A stretch of DNA of 64,000 bases from Kalaharituber pfeilii. Lineage: Eukaryota; Ascomycota; Pezizomycetes; Pezizales; Pezizaceae. A program made the position numbers and the translations under genes. The DNA lies in the NCBI GenBank assembly GCA_015179045.1, contig WHUZ01000136.1, positions 1 to 64,000 of the forward strand, read 5' to 3'. Positions 1 to 11,096 of this stretch are shown here, one piece after another (positions within the stretch are counted from its first letter, which is position 1; every line of letters starts with the position of its first letter). A model generated the notes under the pieces. The model saw only the letters and a list, made by a program, of their open reading frames with translations, made no database searches and was not told the origin of the DNA.

Positions 1-127
1 CAATACTTATATAAGAGCAGTACAGCCAAATATGTACTGAGTACATGTATGTAATAAGATGGTCATATATGATAGTCGTAGTTATAAATTGTGTAGAAAA
101 CTAGCAGACATTGATAGCTGACTATCT

Positions 128-182
128 TTTTTTTTTTTTAATATTATTACTTATATGCTGCCCTATGGGCTATAGTGAGGTT
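128..182 (-). mobile_element. LINE family A 3' end, decayed
   Basis: A T-run is followed by a decayed version of the family A 3' module (GCCGCCCTATGGGCTAT becomes GCTGCCCTATGGGCTAT, and the flanking cg bases become ta/tg). The T-run marks the poly(A) side, so the element lies on the minus strand. The surrounding 1-300 is AT-shifted and I see no gene in it. Confidence 0.7.
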
Positions 183-299
183 CTAAATATATAAGATATA
201 AGTTAGAACAGAACAAAAAAATAAATAATAGAATAATAGATTACTACATCAGCAAGAAAATTATTTACGTCCCAAGGCATTAATTATATGCGTCAGACG

Positions 300-690
300 C
301 GCTAATGCCACGGGACGTCAACCGCTTTGCACAGTGACACACCCTTTTTACTCGCAGGGTCTGGATGCCACTTTGAGTCGGCTCACCTCTGCAACGGGTG
401 AGTATTTACGGTGGCTTCCGGACTTTGGCTCAATTTCACTTACACCCTCAACTACAGCCTGATATTTACTACCTTATCAACTACAGCCTAATATTCACTG
501 CGTTATTAACTATAGACCCATATGCCCTACGTTATCAAGTACAGACCACGTTATTAAGAATAAACTGTGTTCTCAAGTGTGACCTGAATTAGCAGTTAGC
601 TTCTCGCGCCTACGGCGCTTATTGCACAAATTTTGTTTTACCGCACCATAATCATGTTTGACAATCAATTGTTTATTCATTCATAACTAG
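300..690. other. no recognisable feature
   Basis: I see no gene, RNA or transposon end here. A 64-codon open frame at 398-592 has no recognisable motif and I do not call it. Confidence 0.5.
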
Positions 691-1890
691 CTATCCCGGT
701 CTATATACAGGTGCCCTTTCATCCTTCCACTATTTTACTATTCCATTCCATCATCTATCGTGCTACTGGTCCTGTACCCGCAGATTACACCCTCAATCGA
801 CCTGTTGAACTGTGCTCCTATTCCCTCATCATGCACCGTCGAGGGAGACCTGCCATACTTGTCAATTCGACCCCGTACTATTATATCGCACGGTAGAAAT
901 GGACCTGACATACGTATTAAATTGAGCTCATTCTGCTATATCTCGCGTGGTCGAAATACCTGTAACTTGAGCCTATTCTACCACATCTCGTGTCGTCGTG
1001 TAGGACCTGCCGTACCTGTTATTCAGCTCATGTTGCCATATCTTGTACCGTCGTGTAGGACCTGATATACGTGTTAAATTGAGCTCATTCTGCCACATGT
1101 CGCGCGGTGGATATACCTGTAACTTGAGCCTGTTCTACCGCATCTCATGCCGTCGTGTAGGACCTGCCATACCTGTCATTCAGCTCATGTTGCCATCTCT
1201 CGCGCCGTCGTGTAGGACTTAACATACGTGTTAAATTGAGCTCATTCTGCCACATCGCGCACTGTAGAAATAGACCTAAATAACGTATTAAACTAAGCTC
1301 ATTCTACCACATCGCGTGCCATCAACAGGGACCCGTCATACCTGTAAAATTCAGCTGATGTAGCCTCATAGCTTGCTGTCGAGAGAGGCTTGCCATACCT
1401 GTTAAATTGAACCCATTCTACCACCTCTCGCGCCGTCAAGGGAGATGTACCATACCTATTAAATTGAGCTCATGTTGCCTCATTGCGCGCCGTCGAGGGA
1501 GACCTGCCACACCTGTCAAATTTAGCTCATGTTGCCACATATCGCGCCATCGTATAGGACCTGCCGTACCTGTCATTCAGCCCATATTGCCACATGTCGT
1601 GTCATCGTGTAGGACCTGACAACGTGTTAAATTCAGCTCATTCTGCCACATCTCGCACCATCGTATAGGACCTGTCATACCTATTAAATTCAGCTCATTC
1701 TGCCACCTCTCGCACCGTGGAAGGAGACCTTCCATACCTGTGAAATGCAGCTCATCTCCCGCCATTGAGTGGTACCTCATACCTGTTAAATTAAGCTCAT
1801 TCTCCCACAACAGAGGGAGACCTGCCATACCTGTTGAATTCAGCACCGTCGTACCTGTAAAGTTGAGCTCACTCTGCTGCATCTGCGGCA
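690..1890. repeat. minisatellite array, unit about 51-57 bp
   Basis: Roughly twenty imperfect units share the core GACCTGCCATACCTGT, then a TTAAATTGAGCTCATT-like stretch and a CGCGCCGTC-like stretch. The spacing between successive GTAGGACCTG cores is about 51-55 bp (for example 1000, 1055, 1157, 1212). Open frames inside it on both strands are by-products of the repeat. Confidence 0.9.
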
Positions 1891-2035
1891 TGGAAAGGGG
1901 TCTGTTGATAGGAGTCTGTAGTACTTCTCAGGCCATCTACTTCTGCCGCACTTGTTGCAATTTTGGCATCAAAGAGCACTCTGTTATTTTCAGCGTGTGG
2001 GCACATTGTGCAATTTGTGGCCACTGAGGTCTCAG

Positions 2036-2097
2036 TTTTTTTTTTTTTTTTTTTTCTTATATCAATACTCGCGTGCCGCCCAATGGGCTATGGCGAG
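2036..2097 (-). mobile_element. family A mini-insertion (62 bp) with 13-bp TSD
   Basis: The insert is only a T-run plus the family A terminal module. It is bounded by perfect copies of ACTGAGGTCTCAG at 2023-2035 and 2098-2110. Poly(A) and a TSD show target-primed reverse transcription that stopped after copying about 40 nt of template. Confidence 0.95.
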
Positions 2098-2110
2098 ACT
2101 GAGGTCTCAG

Positions 2111-2375
2111 TAGTGAGCGGCACGAGCCGAGCCGGCTCGAGCCAGCTCGCTAAAATGCTTAGCCAGTGCAAGGTTTCATAAACTGTAAATACTTAATATA
2201 GTAATAATTAGAGACTTGGAGCTCATTCTGACCTACCAGCAACTTCGAAATGCACAATTTACCTGATAGTAGTGAGAAAGATGAAAATTTAGCTTAGTTT
2301 AGTTTCGTTTGTCAATATTATGTATATAATCAATCCAGGCTCGAGCTAGCTCGAGCTAGCTCGTGCCGCTCACTA
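2111..2375. mobile_element. hAT-like MITE, TAGTGAGCGGCACGAG family
   Basis: The termini are TAGTGAGCGGC and GCCGCTCACTA, followed by GAGCTAGCTCG-type subterminal repeats. The AT-rich middle is shared with the copies at 6376 and 29776. It abuts the TSD of the mini-insertion at 2036. I find no matching 8-bp TSD here, unlike the other two copies. It has no coding capacity. Confidence 0.85.
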
Positions 2376-2596
2376 GACCGTCTCAGCTCAGGCCTCAGAC
2401 CATGAGAGGTAGTTCCAGAGTGTGGGTAATTCCGGCAGTATTAACTGGCAACCTGGAAGCGTACTGATCAACCGTTCATCATGCTCAGTCTGGTTGCATC
2501 ATCCCATTGTAGTTTTCCAGCTGACTGGTGTAACGTACTAGTAACCTTCCGACGGCTGGGGTGGTCCAAGCGACCTCTGAGTTTAACTTTTTGTAT

Positions 2597-2626
2597 GCGT
2601 GCCGCCCTATGGGCTATGGCGAGATT
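2597..2626 (-). mobile_element. family A 3' module fragment without poly(T)
   Basis: The core GTGCCGCCCTATGGGCTATG is intact but no T-run precedes it, so the tail was lost or the fragment was moved by another route. No TSD was found. Confidence 0.6.
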
Positions 2627-2639
2627 TGCAACATCTCAA

Positions 2640-3175
2640 TTCAGCAATGTTGCCAGGTTGAGATAATTGACCACCGTAAGCACAGTGAGCATGCGCATGA
2701 GATATACACCATGTGGGCACGTTTGGTCAATTGAGCATATCGAGCACATGGAACGTGAGCACATAAAGCGTGAGCATATTGAGTGCACGCATGAGATATC
2801 CACCATATAGGCGCATTGCAAGTATTAAGCAAATTGACCATGCATATCAGATATTGGGAATTGAGTGTATTGAGCATATCTAGGACATTGAGCGCCAGTA
2901 CATTGAGCACGCCTATTGATCACGTGCCACATTGAAAGTGTTAAGCAAGTTGACCGCGCGCATCAGATATTGGGTCAATTGAGCATATCGAGCACATTGA
3001 GCACGAGCACATTGAGATATACACCATGCAGGCATGTTGGAAGTATTAAGAAAATTCACTGCGCGCATCAGATATTGGGTAGTACGCGCACCGGTCACTG
3101 CAGTAGTTAACTACTGTGCAAGCTATTAACCACCGGGCAGGCCATGTAGAAAGTAGACCATTTTGTACATGTTAA
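2640..3175. repeat. minisatellite array, unit about 107-115 bp
   Basis: Units start near 2820, 2935 and 3042 with AAGTATTAAGCAAATTGACC-like sequence, followed by CATCAGATATTGGG and runs of GAGCACATTGAGC. The array is split from its continuation at 5574 by the LTR insertion at 3181-5573. No gene is visible. Confidence 0.75.
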
Positions 3176-4017
3176 ATACGTGTAATAATCTAAATCGGAC
3201 CCCTTGCCCAAGACCCTCCCGCTCCAGTCCTATACTGGCAACCAACATACGACTCGCCAGTACTCGTACACGTGCAGCTGACTCTGACACTGTTCTGGCC
3301 TACCGACGAACATTGCGGTTCGCGAACCGGCCAGGCCCATTCGCAAATAGGCCAATTCGTCGGTGGGCTGGCCGATTCGTGAATGGGTCAGCCCACGCGC
3401 GAACTTTTTTTTTTACAAGTACCACTAGGTACCTCTGTGTGCTGCTAGGAATAAGTATAGAGAAACGTTCTGCTACCAAGGATAATCGATAAGCCAGTTA
3501 CTGTGTGCTTGCACAGCCCCATTGCCACTGACAGGTTGCAACTTGCAAGTTGCCACTTGGAAGTTGCTGTCGGTAAGGTTACTAATATGACTCTCAAGTT
3601 GCCACTTCCTACCCACATGCTTAGAAGATAATAAGGACAACATAATTAAAAATTTCCTGCGCTTCTTCTACAGTAACACTGCTGTAGTAAAGAATATAGA
3701 TTTGTTATCATAGCTAAAGTATTATTAATAGAATAACTAAAAAAAAAATTAGTAAGTAGACTTCTAGTATTCTTCTTGCTCTAAGTGAAATTTTGGAGTA
3801 ATCTTCTTAGGTAGAGATATCTGGATTCCTCTGCCGTTTCTAGTAATATCTTGTGGTAGTAACAAGGATTGCGTTGATGCCAAGAATTAAAATTTTGGTG
3901 GTTGTATTGCCAGAAATGGCACTTAATAGAATCCTTGCAAGCGCCACGCATCCACTTTAGGCTCGTACTGGCAGGACTTCAGCTGTTCTCGTGCCCAGAC
4001 TATTATTTTCGGCCTAC

Positions 4018-4430
4018 TTTTTTTTTTTTTTTTTAATCATTAATCGCTTGCCGCCCTATGGGCTATGGCGATGTCCTAGATACATAAGAAAAGATAAAAC
4101 CATGACGAGTAAGTAAGATAGCCCTCCCCTTGTCGTCCCCTCTACTACATGAGAAAAATTCTCCGTCACTCCCCCAACATACTTATTTTTTTTCGGCCTA
4201 CGCGGCCATAGGACTTCAGCCATTTCCTTCCTAATCTCACTCTCGCTGGTATTGAATTCTGCTCCGTGTATACTTTGCTCCTCTAGGTATATCACAACTG
4301 TGTTGGTGATTTTTTCCTCAACCCCCGGCCCCTTTATTACATATCTTAGGCCCAATTCATATGTAACTAAATCGCCATATAGCCCCCAGGGCGGCACGCG
4401 ATCAATAATATAAGAAAAAAAAAAAAAGCC
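4018..4430. mobile_element. nested family A LINE fragments in opposite orientation
   Basis: 4018-4188 is a minus-strand family A 3' end with TSD TTTTCGGCCTAC on both sides. The next stretch, up to about 4390, reads on the minus strand like a decayed ORF1 C-terminal domain (motif TVVIYLEE, compare SVVVYLE in the intact ORF1 at 59688). It then meets a plus-strand family A tail (4372-4428). ORF1 in one orientation joined to a tail in the other is what twin priming during LINE insertion would leave. Confidence 0.6.
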
Positions 4431-4496
4431 AATTCATGAATCATGTGCTGGCCCACTGACGAACAATGTGGTTCGCAAAACTGGGCATATAGGTAG

Positions 4497-4765
4497 AAGA
4501 AGACAAATTGGTGGAGATACTGGAATGGGCGAGTAAAGAGTCGGACGTCTCATGGGTAATTTCCTGAATTTCCTTTTAGAACAGACGGAGACAAAGACAA
4601 ACTGGTGGAGATACTGGAATGGGCGAGCAAAGAGTAGGACATTTCACGTGTAATTTCCTGAATTTCCTTGTACAAACCTCACATGCACCTAAAAACCCTC
4701 GCCATAGCCTACCAGGCGGCACGCGAGTAATGAATTTAAAAAAAAAAAAATAAAAAAAAAAAAAT
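4497..4765 (+). mobile_element. family A LINE 3' end with an 88-bp tandem duplication
   Basis: The last codons of ORF2 (motif KLVEILEWA then stop) occur twice, near 4502-4588 and 4590-4680. A 3' UTR, the plus-strand family A module and an A-run follow. The duplication covers the ORF2 end and the start of the 3' UTR. Confidence 0.75.
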
Positions 4766-5573
4766 TTACATATAGGTACATAGAGGTACATTCATGTTCG
4801 CCGCTAGGCCAGGTGTTCGTGGCAGGGCTGGCCCCGTGAAAAACACCATATGTTTTTCACCGATTCGCGAACCGGAAAATGTTCGTCGGTGGGCCAGAAC
4901 AACACCCTTGCAATTCGCCGCACTCCTTCTAGCACTCCAATATATATCCCTGCACCTGTGAGCACGCTTAAGCGACATGGCCGCCACCATCCCAGTCATC
5001 GCTTAACAGCCCGAACCCGGAGAACCTGCCAGGACCTGCTAGAAGAACCCGGATCCCCGGAACTCGCCAGAAAGCCGCAGAACCCGCCGGAAAGCCGTAG
5101 AACCTGCCGGAAGCTATAGAACCTGCCAGAAAGCCGTAGAATCTGCTGGAAACAGGTATCGCCGAGCTTATTCCCGGATATTCCTGACGCTTCTACCCGC
5201 TTCCAGTCATTCCTTGGCCATCCATGTACTTCCTGTTGTTTCCTTTGTTTTCCATGTACTTCCAGTCGTTTCTTGCTTTTCCATGTACTTCGTTTGTTTG
5301 CTTGTTTGCTTGTTTGCTTGTTTGCTTGGATTTCCCACCGAGGGTTTTCTATAAGGAGGCCCTCCTCCCTCCTCCCAGTCCCTCTTGCTTCTCCATGCAA
5401 CAACTTGTATCCTACCCAAGTTGTGTATTTAGCTTTTAATACATCTACCTCTCGATATCATATAGCTCCGACCGCCTCTGCCTCTGCCTCCGCCTCCAAT
5501 GTGAAATCGCCTCGGCGCCCGCCGCCCACCTCGTACCCAGATCTTGTACCTTGACCCGGACCCATTCATCACA

Positions 5574-5870
5574 ATACGTCAGAAAATTACCACCTCGCCC
5601 ATGTATGACATAGGCTACATTGCGCGTTGAAAATACCCTCGTCGCGCATATATGCCATTTGGTGCATGCTAAATGCGTTGAAAATACCCTCGTCGTCCAT
5701 ATATGCCATTTGGCGCATGTTAAATACGTCGAAAATTGGCCTGTCACGCATGTAAAAAATAGGTCATTTCGCACATGTACAGAATAGGCCGTTTTGCGCA
5801 TGTTGAATACATCGAAAATTGACTCCGCGGATATGTAAAAAATAGGTTATTTTGCGCGTATTAAATACGT
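5574..5870. repeat. minisatellite array of CATGTTAAATACGTCGAAAA type
   Basis: Units of about 55-60 bp share AAATACGTCGAAAAT and CGCGCATATATGCCATTTGG. The same repeat type recurs at 62600-63960, so it is a dispersed array family. Confidence 0.75.
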
Positions 5871-6375
5871 CTTTTTTTTTTTTTTTTTTTAATTTCATTA
5901 ATCGCGTGCCGCCCTGTGGGCTATGGCGATGTTTAAGTACATGGATAAGCAGAAACTAACCTTTAAAACCTTATATATCTAGTCCCCCCAGCCCATTCCA
6001 ATATCTCCACCAGATTCGTGTCTTTCTCCACCTGCCTTATACCTTCTGCCCCTTTGGTATTCTTTCGGTTCCAGGCGATGCAGTCACTCCGTATATGTTC
6101 CCAGCCTGGCCACACCATCGGCATTCCGGTGAATCCACCTTCCCTATCTTGTATCTCCATTCCTTAAGGCCTTTGTTCCCCAGAATTCCGGCCAGCGTAG
6201 CCAAGTAACGACGCTTGTCTGCTCGTTGTGTCGGTCAGTAGTTCAGCCCTGCCTGGTTTCTCTCCGCGGCTCTCCTCGCGTTGTAATCCTGTCTTATCCC
6301 CGCCTCCGTTATGATCTCATTCTCGCACTGTAGGGCTGTGCCGACCTTTGCAGCTCGGTCCGCTTCCGTGTTGCC

Positions 6376-6666
6376 TAGTGAGCGGCACGAGCCGAGCCAG
6401 CTCGAGCTCAAACGAGCCAAGATCATGCTAGTGTTTTTCTTGACAGCTCGCTAAAATGCTTAGCCAGTGCAAGGTTTCATAAACTGTAAATACCTAATAT
6501 CGTAATAATTAGAGACTTGGAGCTCATTCTGACCTACCAACAACTTCGAAATGCACAATTTACCTGATAGTAGTGAGAAAGATGAAAATTTAGCTTAGTT
6601 TAGTTTAGTTTGTCAATATTATGTATATAATCAATCCAGGCTCGAGCTAGCTCGTGCCGCTCACTA
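6376..6666. mobile_element. hAT-like MITE with 8-bp TSD and empty site in the window
   Basis: The perfect terminal motif TAGTGAGCGGCACGAGC appears inverted at the other end, and TSD GTGTTGCC lies at 6368-6375 and 6667-6674. The paralogous LINE near 61430-61450 carries the uninterrupted target, so the borders are confirmed. The terminal YAGNG pattern and 8-bp TSD fit the hAT superfamily. It has no coding capacity. Confidence 0.95.
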
Positions 6667-6955
6667 GTGTTGCCTCTGATTCCCTTGTGGCTTTTAACCC
6701 AGATGATGGCAAGGTCTAAGTCCCCTTTTGGCCGCTCGTTCTTCCCACCGTCTCCTCACCATGTTGGAAGCTCTGTCGGCTGTAGGTCCTACTCCCGCTA
6801 TCTTCTGTAACTTTGTGATCGCCGTTTGTGAGTCGGTGACAATTAGTAGCTCCCCCGTTAGCTTTAATGCTTCGCTTATTGCTATGAGTTTACCGTCGTT
6901 TACCGTACTCCTTCTCCCCAAGTAAAAGGACTTTGTCTCGTGCCGGTGGTGTACC

Positions 6956-7295
6956 TAGTGTTTGCATTGGTTACAAGTACTTGTCAGTTTAACTTGTCAG
7001 TTTTTTGGTACAAGTCGGGTTTTCTTCCAAAAAAAAACTGACTTGGCCAGCAAGTCGGTTTTTTCTATATTAAAAAACTTGGACCAACAAGTTGAAACAG
7101 ATACAAGTTGAAAATTATATGTTTCACCATACAAATAATCCCTGTCCAAGTCGGTTTTTGGCTCTATTTTCAACTTGTCGGACAAGTTTTTCCAAAAAAA
7201 AAAAAATAACTTGTTGGAACAAGTTGGTGTTAATCTAAAGTGAAAACTTGTACCAAAAAACCGACTTGTACCGACTTGGACCAATACAAATACTA
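6956..7295. mobile_element. hAT-like MITE, TAGTGTTTGCATTGG family, 8-bp TSD
   Basis: The TIRs begin TAGTGTTTGCATTGGTTACA and, at the other end, TAGTATTTGTATTGGTCCAA. The TSD GGTGTACC is at 6948-6955 and 7296-7303. The interior is built of repeated ACTTGT/ACAAGT words such as GACAAGTT and AAGTCGGTTT. A second copy with its own TSD is at 53158-53496. Confidence 0.95.
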
Positions 7296-9934
7296 GGTGT
7301 ACCTCTGCTCCTATCGTGCCCTCTATTCTACTTCTATCAGTGTACATTCCGTTCCACCCTTCATCCATTTCTTTCTCTATGATGGCCTCCCACTCGTTCC
7401 TGCTCATATCACTCAGATGCATGAAGAAGGTGTGTAATAGTAATGGGTCTCTATGTCTTAGGTTGCCTCTCAGGTATGTGGTGTCTGGTTCTGGGTTGGC
7501 AATCCTTTCTTGGGGGAATTTCAGTACCCGAGCCTCAACCCTCTCCCCTTCTCCTACTACGAACGCTTGTACTGACTCCAGGTTGACAATCCCCTTGACT
7601 ATCGCCCTCCTGTTGCCCCATGGGGCCTCCGTGATATTTCTTACTATGCTATACTGCCATTTTTCCAGCTCCCTAAGTTTCTTCTCTGCTGGTGCCCTTC
7701 TCGCGTAGTTGAGCCAGGCCCAGCTCCCGTATGTTGCGATCTTTCTGGCTATACTTGTGTATAGTTGTCTTCTTTTGCTCGGAAGTATTTTGATGAGCCT
7801 GGACGCCATGTTCCAAGCCACTTTCCCTAGCCGCATCTACTTGTCGAAGTGCTCATTGAAATTTAACTCCCAGTCCACCGTTAGGCCAACCAGTCTGTAA
7901 CTCTTTCCCTTCACTCCCACTATCAATGTCTCCGCCTTGTGTGGGTCTATCTCGAAACTCTCCTCCCTAGCTTCCTGGGTTAGTATGTATCTGTATTCCT
8001 TGATGTCTTTCCCTAGCTAGCTCAGCGATTTTCTGGCTATTATGCTGTGAACATTGTCGACATCTATCCATGTGTACTGCCATTTCTCCATTTTCTTCGT
8101 GAGTAGTACCACTCCTACCAAGAATAGGATAGGGGAAAGTGGTGATTCCTGCTGGACCTCATCCATTATCTCGCCTTGTCCTCTTTCTTTCCCATGCTAT
8201 AAGAGGGTGAATTTCGTCGGTTCTATAAAGCCTTATACGAAAGCCGCGATGTTTCAGTCCTCCTTCTCAATCCTTTGAGCTACCTTCTTACTCCGAACGT
8301 GATTAAAGGCTGCCTTTATGTCGTCTCCGACCAGTGCGGTTCACTTTTCTTTCCCCAGTTATGTGTCTAACTTCTTTAGGACTTGTCTCTGTAAGTCCTC
8401 GCATCCCCTGTGGTGGCTGCCTCCCAGTTGGGTGTCACTAAATAGTACATCCATCCGCTGTATTCCGTTTGCTATCACTTTTTGCCCCAATTTGGCTACT
8501 GTATTCAATAGCTTTATAGGATGCCAGCTTCCGGGTAGGTCATACGGTCTGTCTCTTTTCAGTATTATTATCATGTTGAAGCTCCTTATGAATTCGTAGT
8601 CTCCATTTATATATTCGACTACTTCTTCTCTCAGTAGCTCCCATAGTTTTGTTTTCCGGATAATTTTTAGGATGCCATATTGGATTCCACCTGGGCCCGG
8701 TGCGGATCTTGTCTTAGTGTTCAATAGCACTCTCTCTATCTCTCTCTTGGCTTTCTCTCGTTTCACGGTGAGTCCCTGTGGTCTCCTTCGTTCCGTGTTG
8801 TCTCCCCAGGCCTCGGTGATGAAGTTGTGGGATATAAGCTCTTGTGTTATCTGTTGGTCGGTACCCCTTATCCCCATCATTTCCCGGCTTTGGAACGGAT
8901 TCTGAGCTATCCTGAAGATGTCCCATAGAGATTCGATCCAGTCCTACTCAAGGAAGTTCTCCCAATAGGTCTTTTTCTTTTCTCTTATGAGATCCCTATA
9001 CAACCTCCGGACCTTGGTCCTTTATTCTTTCGGAGAGTTTTGTAGTATGTATTTTGTCATCTTCTGGGCTTTCTTAAGATCCTTGTCAAACCATCTCTTG
9101 GATCTGTCCATGATGTGAATCTGCTTGGTGTATTCCTGCGCAAGTCTCTTCATCATTTCATATCTACTCTCTCCAGGGTTCGATTGGAGCTCCTTATTCT
9201 CTTTGGTGTATTCCTCCCACTTCTCCTAGTCAGTTACCCTTAGCATTATTCCGAGGTTCGTTCTTGTAGGTGTCCTTTCGGTTTTCATGTGGTGGTCTGT
9301 ACCCGCTATCTTTTCTGTTTTCCAGTCCCTCTCTCATGCAAATACTAGGTCTAGTAGCGCTGTTCGTATTTCCCCTTCGATGTTTCTTGTCCAGGTTACC
9401 GTTCCTTTGCTCATCTATTGTCTCATCCTATGCATATCCACATGAGCCTTCAGCATTTCCCATTCTACTTGTTAGACTAGTTCATATAGTAACTATTGCA
9501 GTCCCCAATTAGGACATTCGTTGGTCCGATCTGTTCCAGAATTGACTTGACTTCTATGTGTTTGTTTTAGTATACTCCAGTGCTGTCTCTTGCTCTAATG
9601 CTGCTTGTCACAAACCTCTCCCCCCCCTCACCTTGACCTTGAGTAACAGGTCTTTCCTCACGTATGCTGCAATATCCCCTATCTTCCTTGGAGTAATAAC
9701 TGTTATGTACACCGGATGAAACATTGTTCCCCTATGGGAGCTACCCAACTCTCCTCTATAAAAATGATTCCTGCCTTCTTTTCTGCTCCTTCTTGCAGTA
9801 TTATATCGGTCGCAATCATCCCCCTACCCACATTCTAATATATTGTTCTGATCATTGTTGGGGTGCAACCTTCTTTGTTGCCCTCTGGGGTCGTATAATT
9901 GGTCTAGAGCATCCCCTCATGTATTCGCCTCTTC

Positions 9935-10400
9935 TTTCGCATCTGTGGCATGTCTGCGCGAATCCTCCATTTAAGTAACCTCCTTCCTCTGCTTCCTTAC
10001 TTCTCGGAGACCGTTGTAATCCTTCTGTTAGATTTTTTTGTCAGGGGACCCATTCGATGACCTGCCCTATAGTGAAGTAGTGGCAGTATCCGTTGAAGTC
10101 TGTGTATCTGTATCTTCTTGCTTTGTCTGATTTCTCCTTCCCCAGGCCTGCCTTCAAATAGCATTTGATAGTGTCTCCTCTGAACTTCAGGCCTTTCCTG
10201 AGGATCATGATAATGTTATCTGATATATACATCATCACTGCCGGTTTACCATTCCTTGCCAGAATCTCCTTCGTAGTCGCTCGTCTTGTGTTCCTGTAGG
10301 TGATTTCTATCAGGTTGTCAATCCTAAGATCCCAGTCCACTTTTCCTATCTGTTCTTGATGTCCTATGTCAAACGTCACCATTTCTATGAGCCTGCTATC
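9935..10400 (-). pseudogene. LINE ORF1 (gag-like) relic with zinc knuckle
   Basis: A 113-codon frame (10041-10382) is followed, in another frame near 9935-9960, by CHRCERRGEYMRGC. That matches a C-x2-C-x4-H-x4-C gag knuckle with Tyr in place of His. It suggests that complete family A ORF1 proteins end in knuckles which the half-LINE ORF1 proteins (59688, 55002) lack. Nucleic-acid binding is the usual role of such proteins. Confidence 0.55.
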
Positions 10401-10690
10401 CTAGTCTACCCTCACTTCAGGATATATTCGTTTGACCGCCCTAGTGAGGTGTCCGATATGTCTCGGTACTGTTCCTTCTTCTGTGTTGGCCATTAAGAGT
10501 ATTCTTCTAGAAATTTTATATCCAGAATTACTCTTCGGATCTGGTAAGATGTTTTAACCCCTAGTAAGGTATCTATTCTTTTCTGCATGATCTCTATATC
10601 CTTGTTTCCCTATCGAGGTTCAGACCACTTTCTCCTCCATCTGTTGTCATTGTGTATTCTTGCTTGCAACAGCTTCTCCTTGGGTATGAC

Positions 10691-10852
10691 TGTTACGGTG
10701 TCTGCGATTGCAGCAAAGTGTAGGTGTAACTTAGGATAACGCTTGAAACTTGACCTTTGTATAGATGCTGTGGAGGCCTCTATATATAGGCGTCCAGCGT
10801 GTCGGTTATTTGTATTATTCTATTTAACATTAAGTGCTAACTAACAAGCTAT
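10691..10852 (+). mobile_element. LTR fragment, TGTTACGGTGTCTGCG type
   Basis: It matches the first ~160 bp of the LTRs at 20371-20624 and 46081-46333, including GGCCTCTATATATAGGCGTC. The right part is missing and no TSD is visible. Confidence 0.8.
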
Positions 10853-10901
10853 ACTAGAAGATAGGTAATGCTGTTCGAATTGTATGCTCAACTATTTTAT
10901 T

Positions 10902-11096
10902 ACCTGTCCAATAGCTTTCCTTTCTATATCCAAAAATTCAAGTACTTCATAAACAGGTTTACTGGTTGCTGAATTTGTTGGCCACATAGAATTGCGTAAA
11001 AGCTTATCATCTGAAATATAATTAGAAACATATAGAATTCTACCTAAAGTAAGAAAGCCAGAAACTATAATATCTTTACCTTTACCTTTAGGTTAT
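10902..11096 (-). pseudogene. fragment of a possible DDE-type transposase
   Basis: A minus-strand frame of about 64 codons without a start codon runs to a TAG stop. It begins PKGKGKDIIVSGFL and continues with NSMWPTNSATSKPVYEVLEF. The KGxGxxIxVSxFL pattern recalls a motif I associate with DDE-superfamily proteins widespread in fungal genomes; the assignment is from memory and tentative. An in-frame TAA precedes the fragment. It could belong to any of the TIR elements in the window. Confidence 0.35.

Larger units (their letters stand above)
3291..4901 (+). mobile_element. TIR transposon, TGT...ACA termini, 4-bp TSD (copy C)
   Basis: The element begins TGTTCTGGCCTACCGACGAA and ends TTCGTCGGTGGGCCAGAACA, with a 4-bp TSD ACAC at 3287-3290 and 4902-4905. 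Subterminal GGTTCGCGAACCGG palindromes repeat at both ends. The uninterrupted target, CTGACACCCTTG in inverse orientation, survives in the related LTR near 58383-58400. The interior is decayed and carries LINE insertions at 4018-4430 and 4497-4765. Confidence 0.9.
3181..5573 (+). mobile_element. solo LTR (about 780 bp) with a nested transposon
   Basis: The LTR runs from TGTAATAATC to CATTCATCACA and is flanked by a perfect 5-bp TSD ATACG (3176-3180 and 5574-5578). A related LTR lies inverted at 57659-58491. That copy lacks the 1.6-kb insertion present here at 3291-4901, which gives the empty site. The LTR interior has 24-bp GCCGGAAAGCCGTAGAACCT repeats (about 5020-5160), repeats around CATGTACTTCC (5222-5290) and an 8-bp TTTGCTTG run (about 5296-5330). 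Confidence 0.9.
5968..9750 (-). pseudogene. LINE ORF2 relic: endonuclease, reverse transcriptase, RNase H, zinc knuckle
   Basis: This encoded the LINE polyprotein that nicks target DNA and copies RNA into it. APE endonuclease traces are IGDCN (usual GDFN) and GTVTWTR followed by ALLDLVFA near 9330-9530. The reverse transcriptase shows SAPGPGGIQYGILK and IKLLNTVAKLGQ at 8359-8880 and a degenerate catalytic box IDVDN, where Y-x-D-D is expected, near 8060. RNase H shows LIVTDSQTAI (about 6800-6860) and WVKSHKG (about 6690). The C-terminal CRWCG-type zinc knuckle lies near 6110. Several frameshifts and stops break it. The paralogue at 61249 keeps the last 198 codons open. Confidence 0.85.
5873..10690 (-). 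mobile_element. family A LINE, near full length, decayed, host to two MITEs
   Basis: The 3' end (T-run plus family A module) lies at 5873-5932. Going leftward on the minus strand come the ORF2 C-terminus, RNase H, reverse transcriptase and endonuclease regions, and then an ORF1 remnant up to about 10400. The right side meets an LTR fragment at 10691. A close paralogue of its last 0.7 kb lies at 61240-61970. Two hAT-like MITEs (6376-6666 and 6956-7295) sit inside the RNase H region. Many in-frame stops make it inactive. Confidence 0.9.

Noticed and set aside
690..1890. CRISPR-like regular repeats
   Set aside because: Units are contiguous and imperfect without unique spacers; the setting is eukaryotic. 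These are minisatellites.
2111..2375. 8-bp TSD for this hAT-like MITE copy
   Set aside because: Left flank GGTCTCAG and right flank GACCGTCT do not match; only the copies at 6376 and 29776 have perfect TSDs.
3181..5573. Complete LTR retrotransposon
   Set aside because: The 1.6-kb interior insert is a TIR transposon with its own 4-bp TSD, and no internal gag/pol is present; this is a solo LTR.
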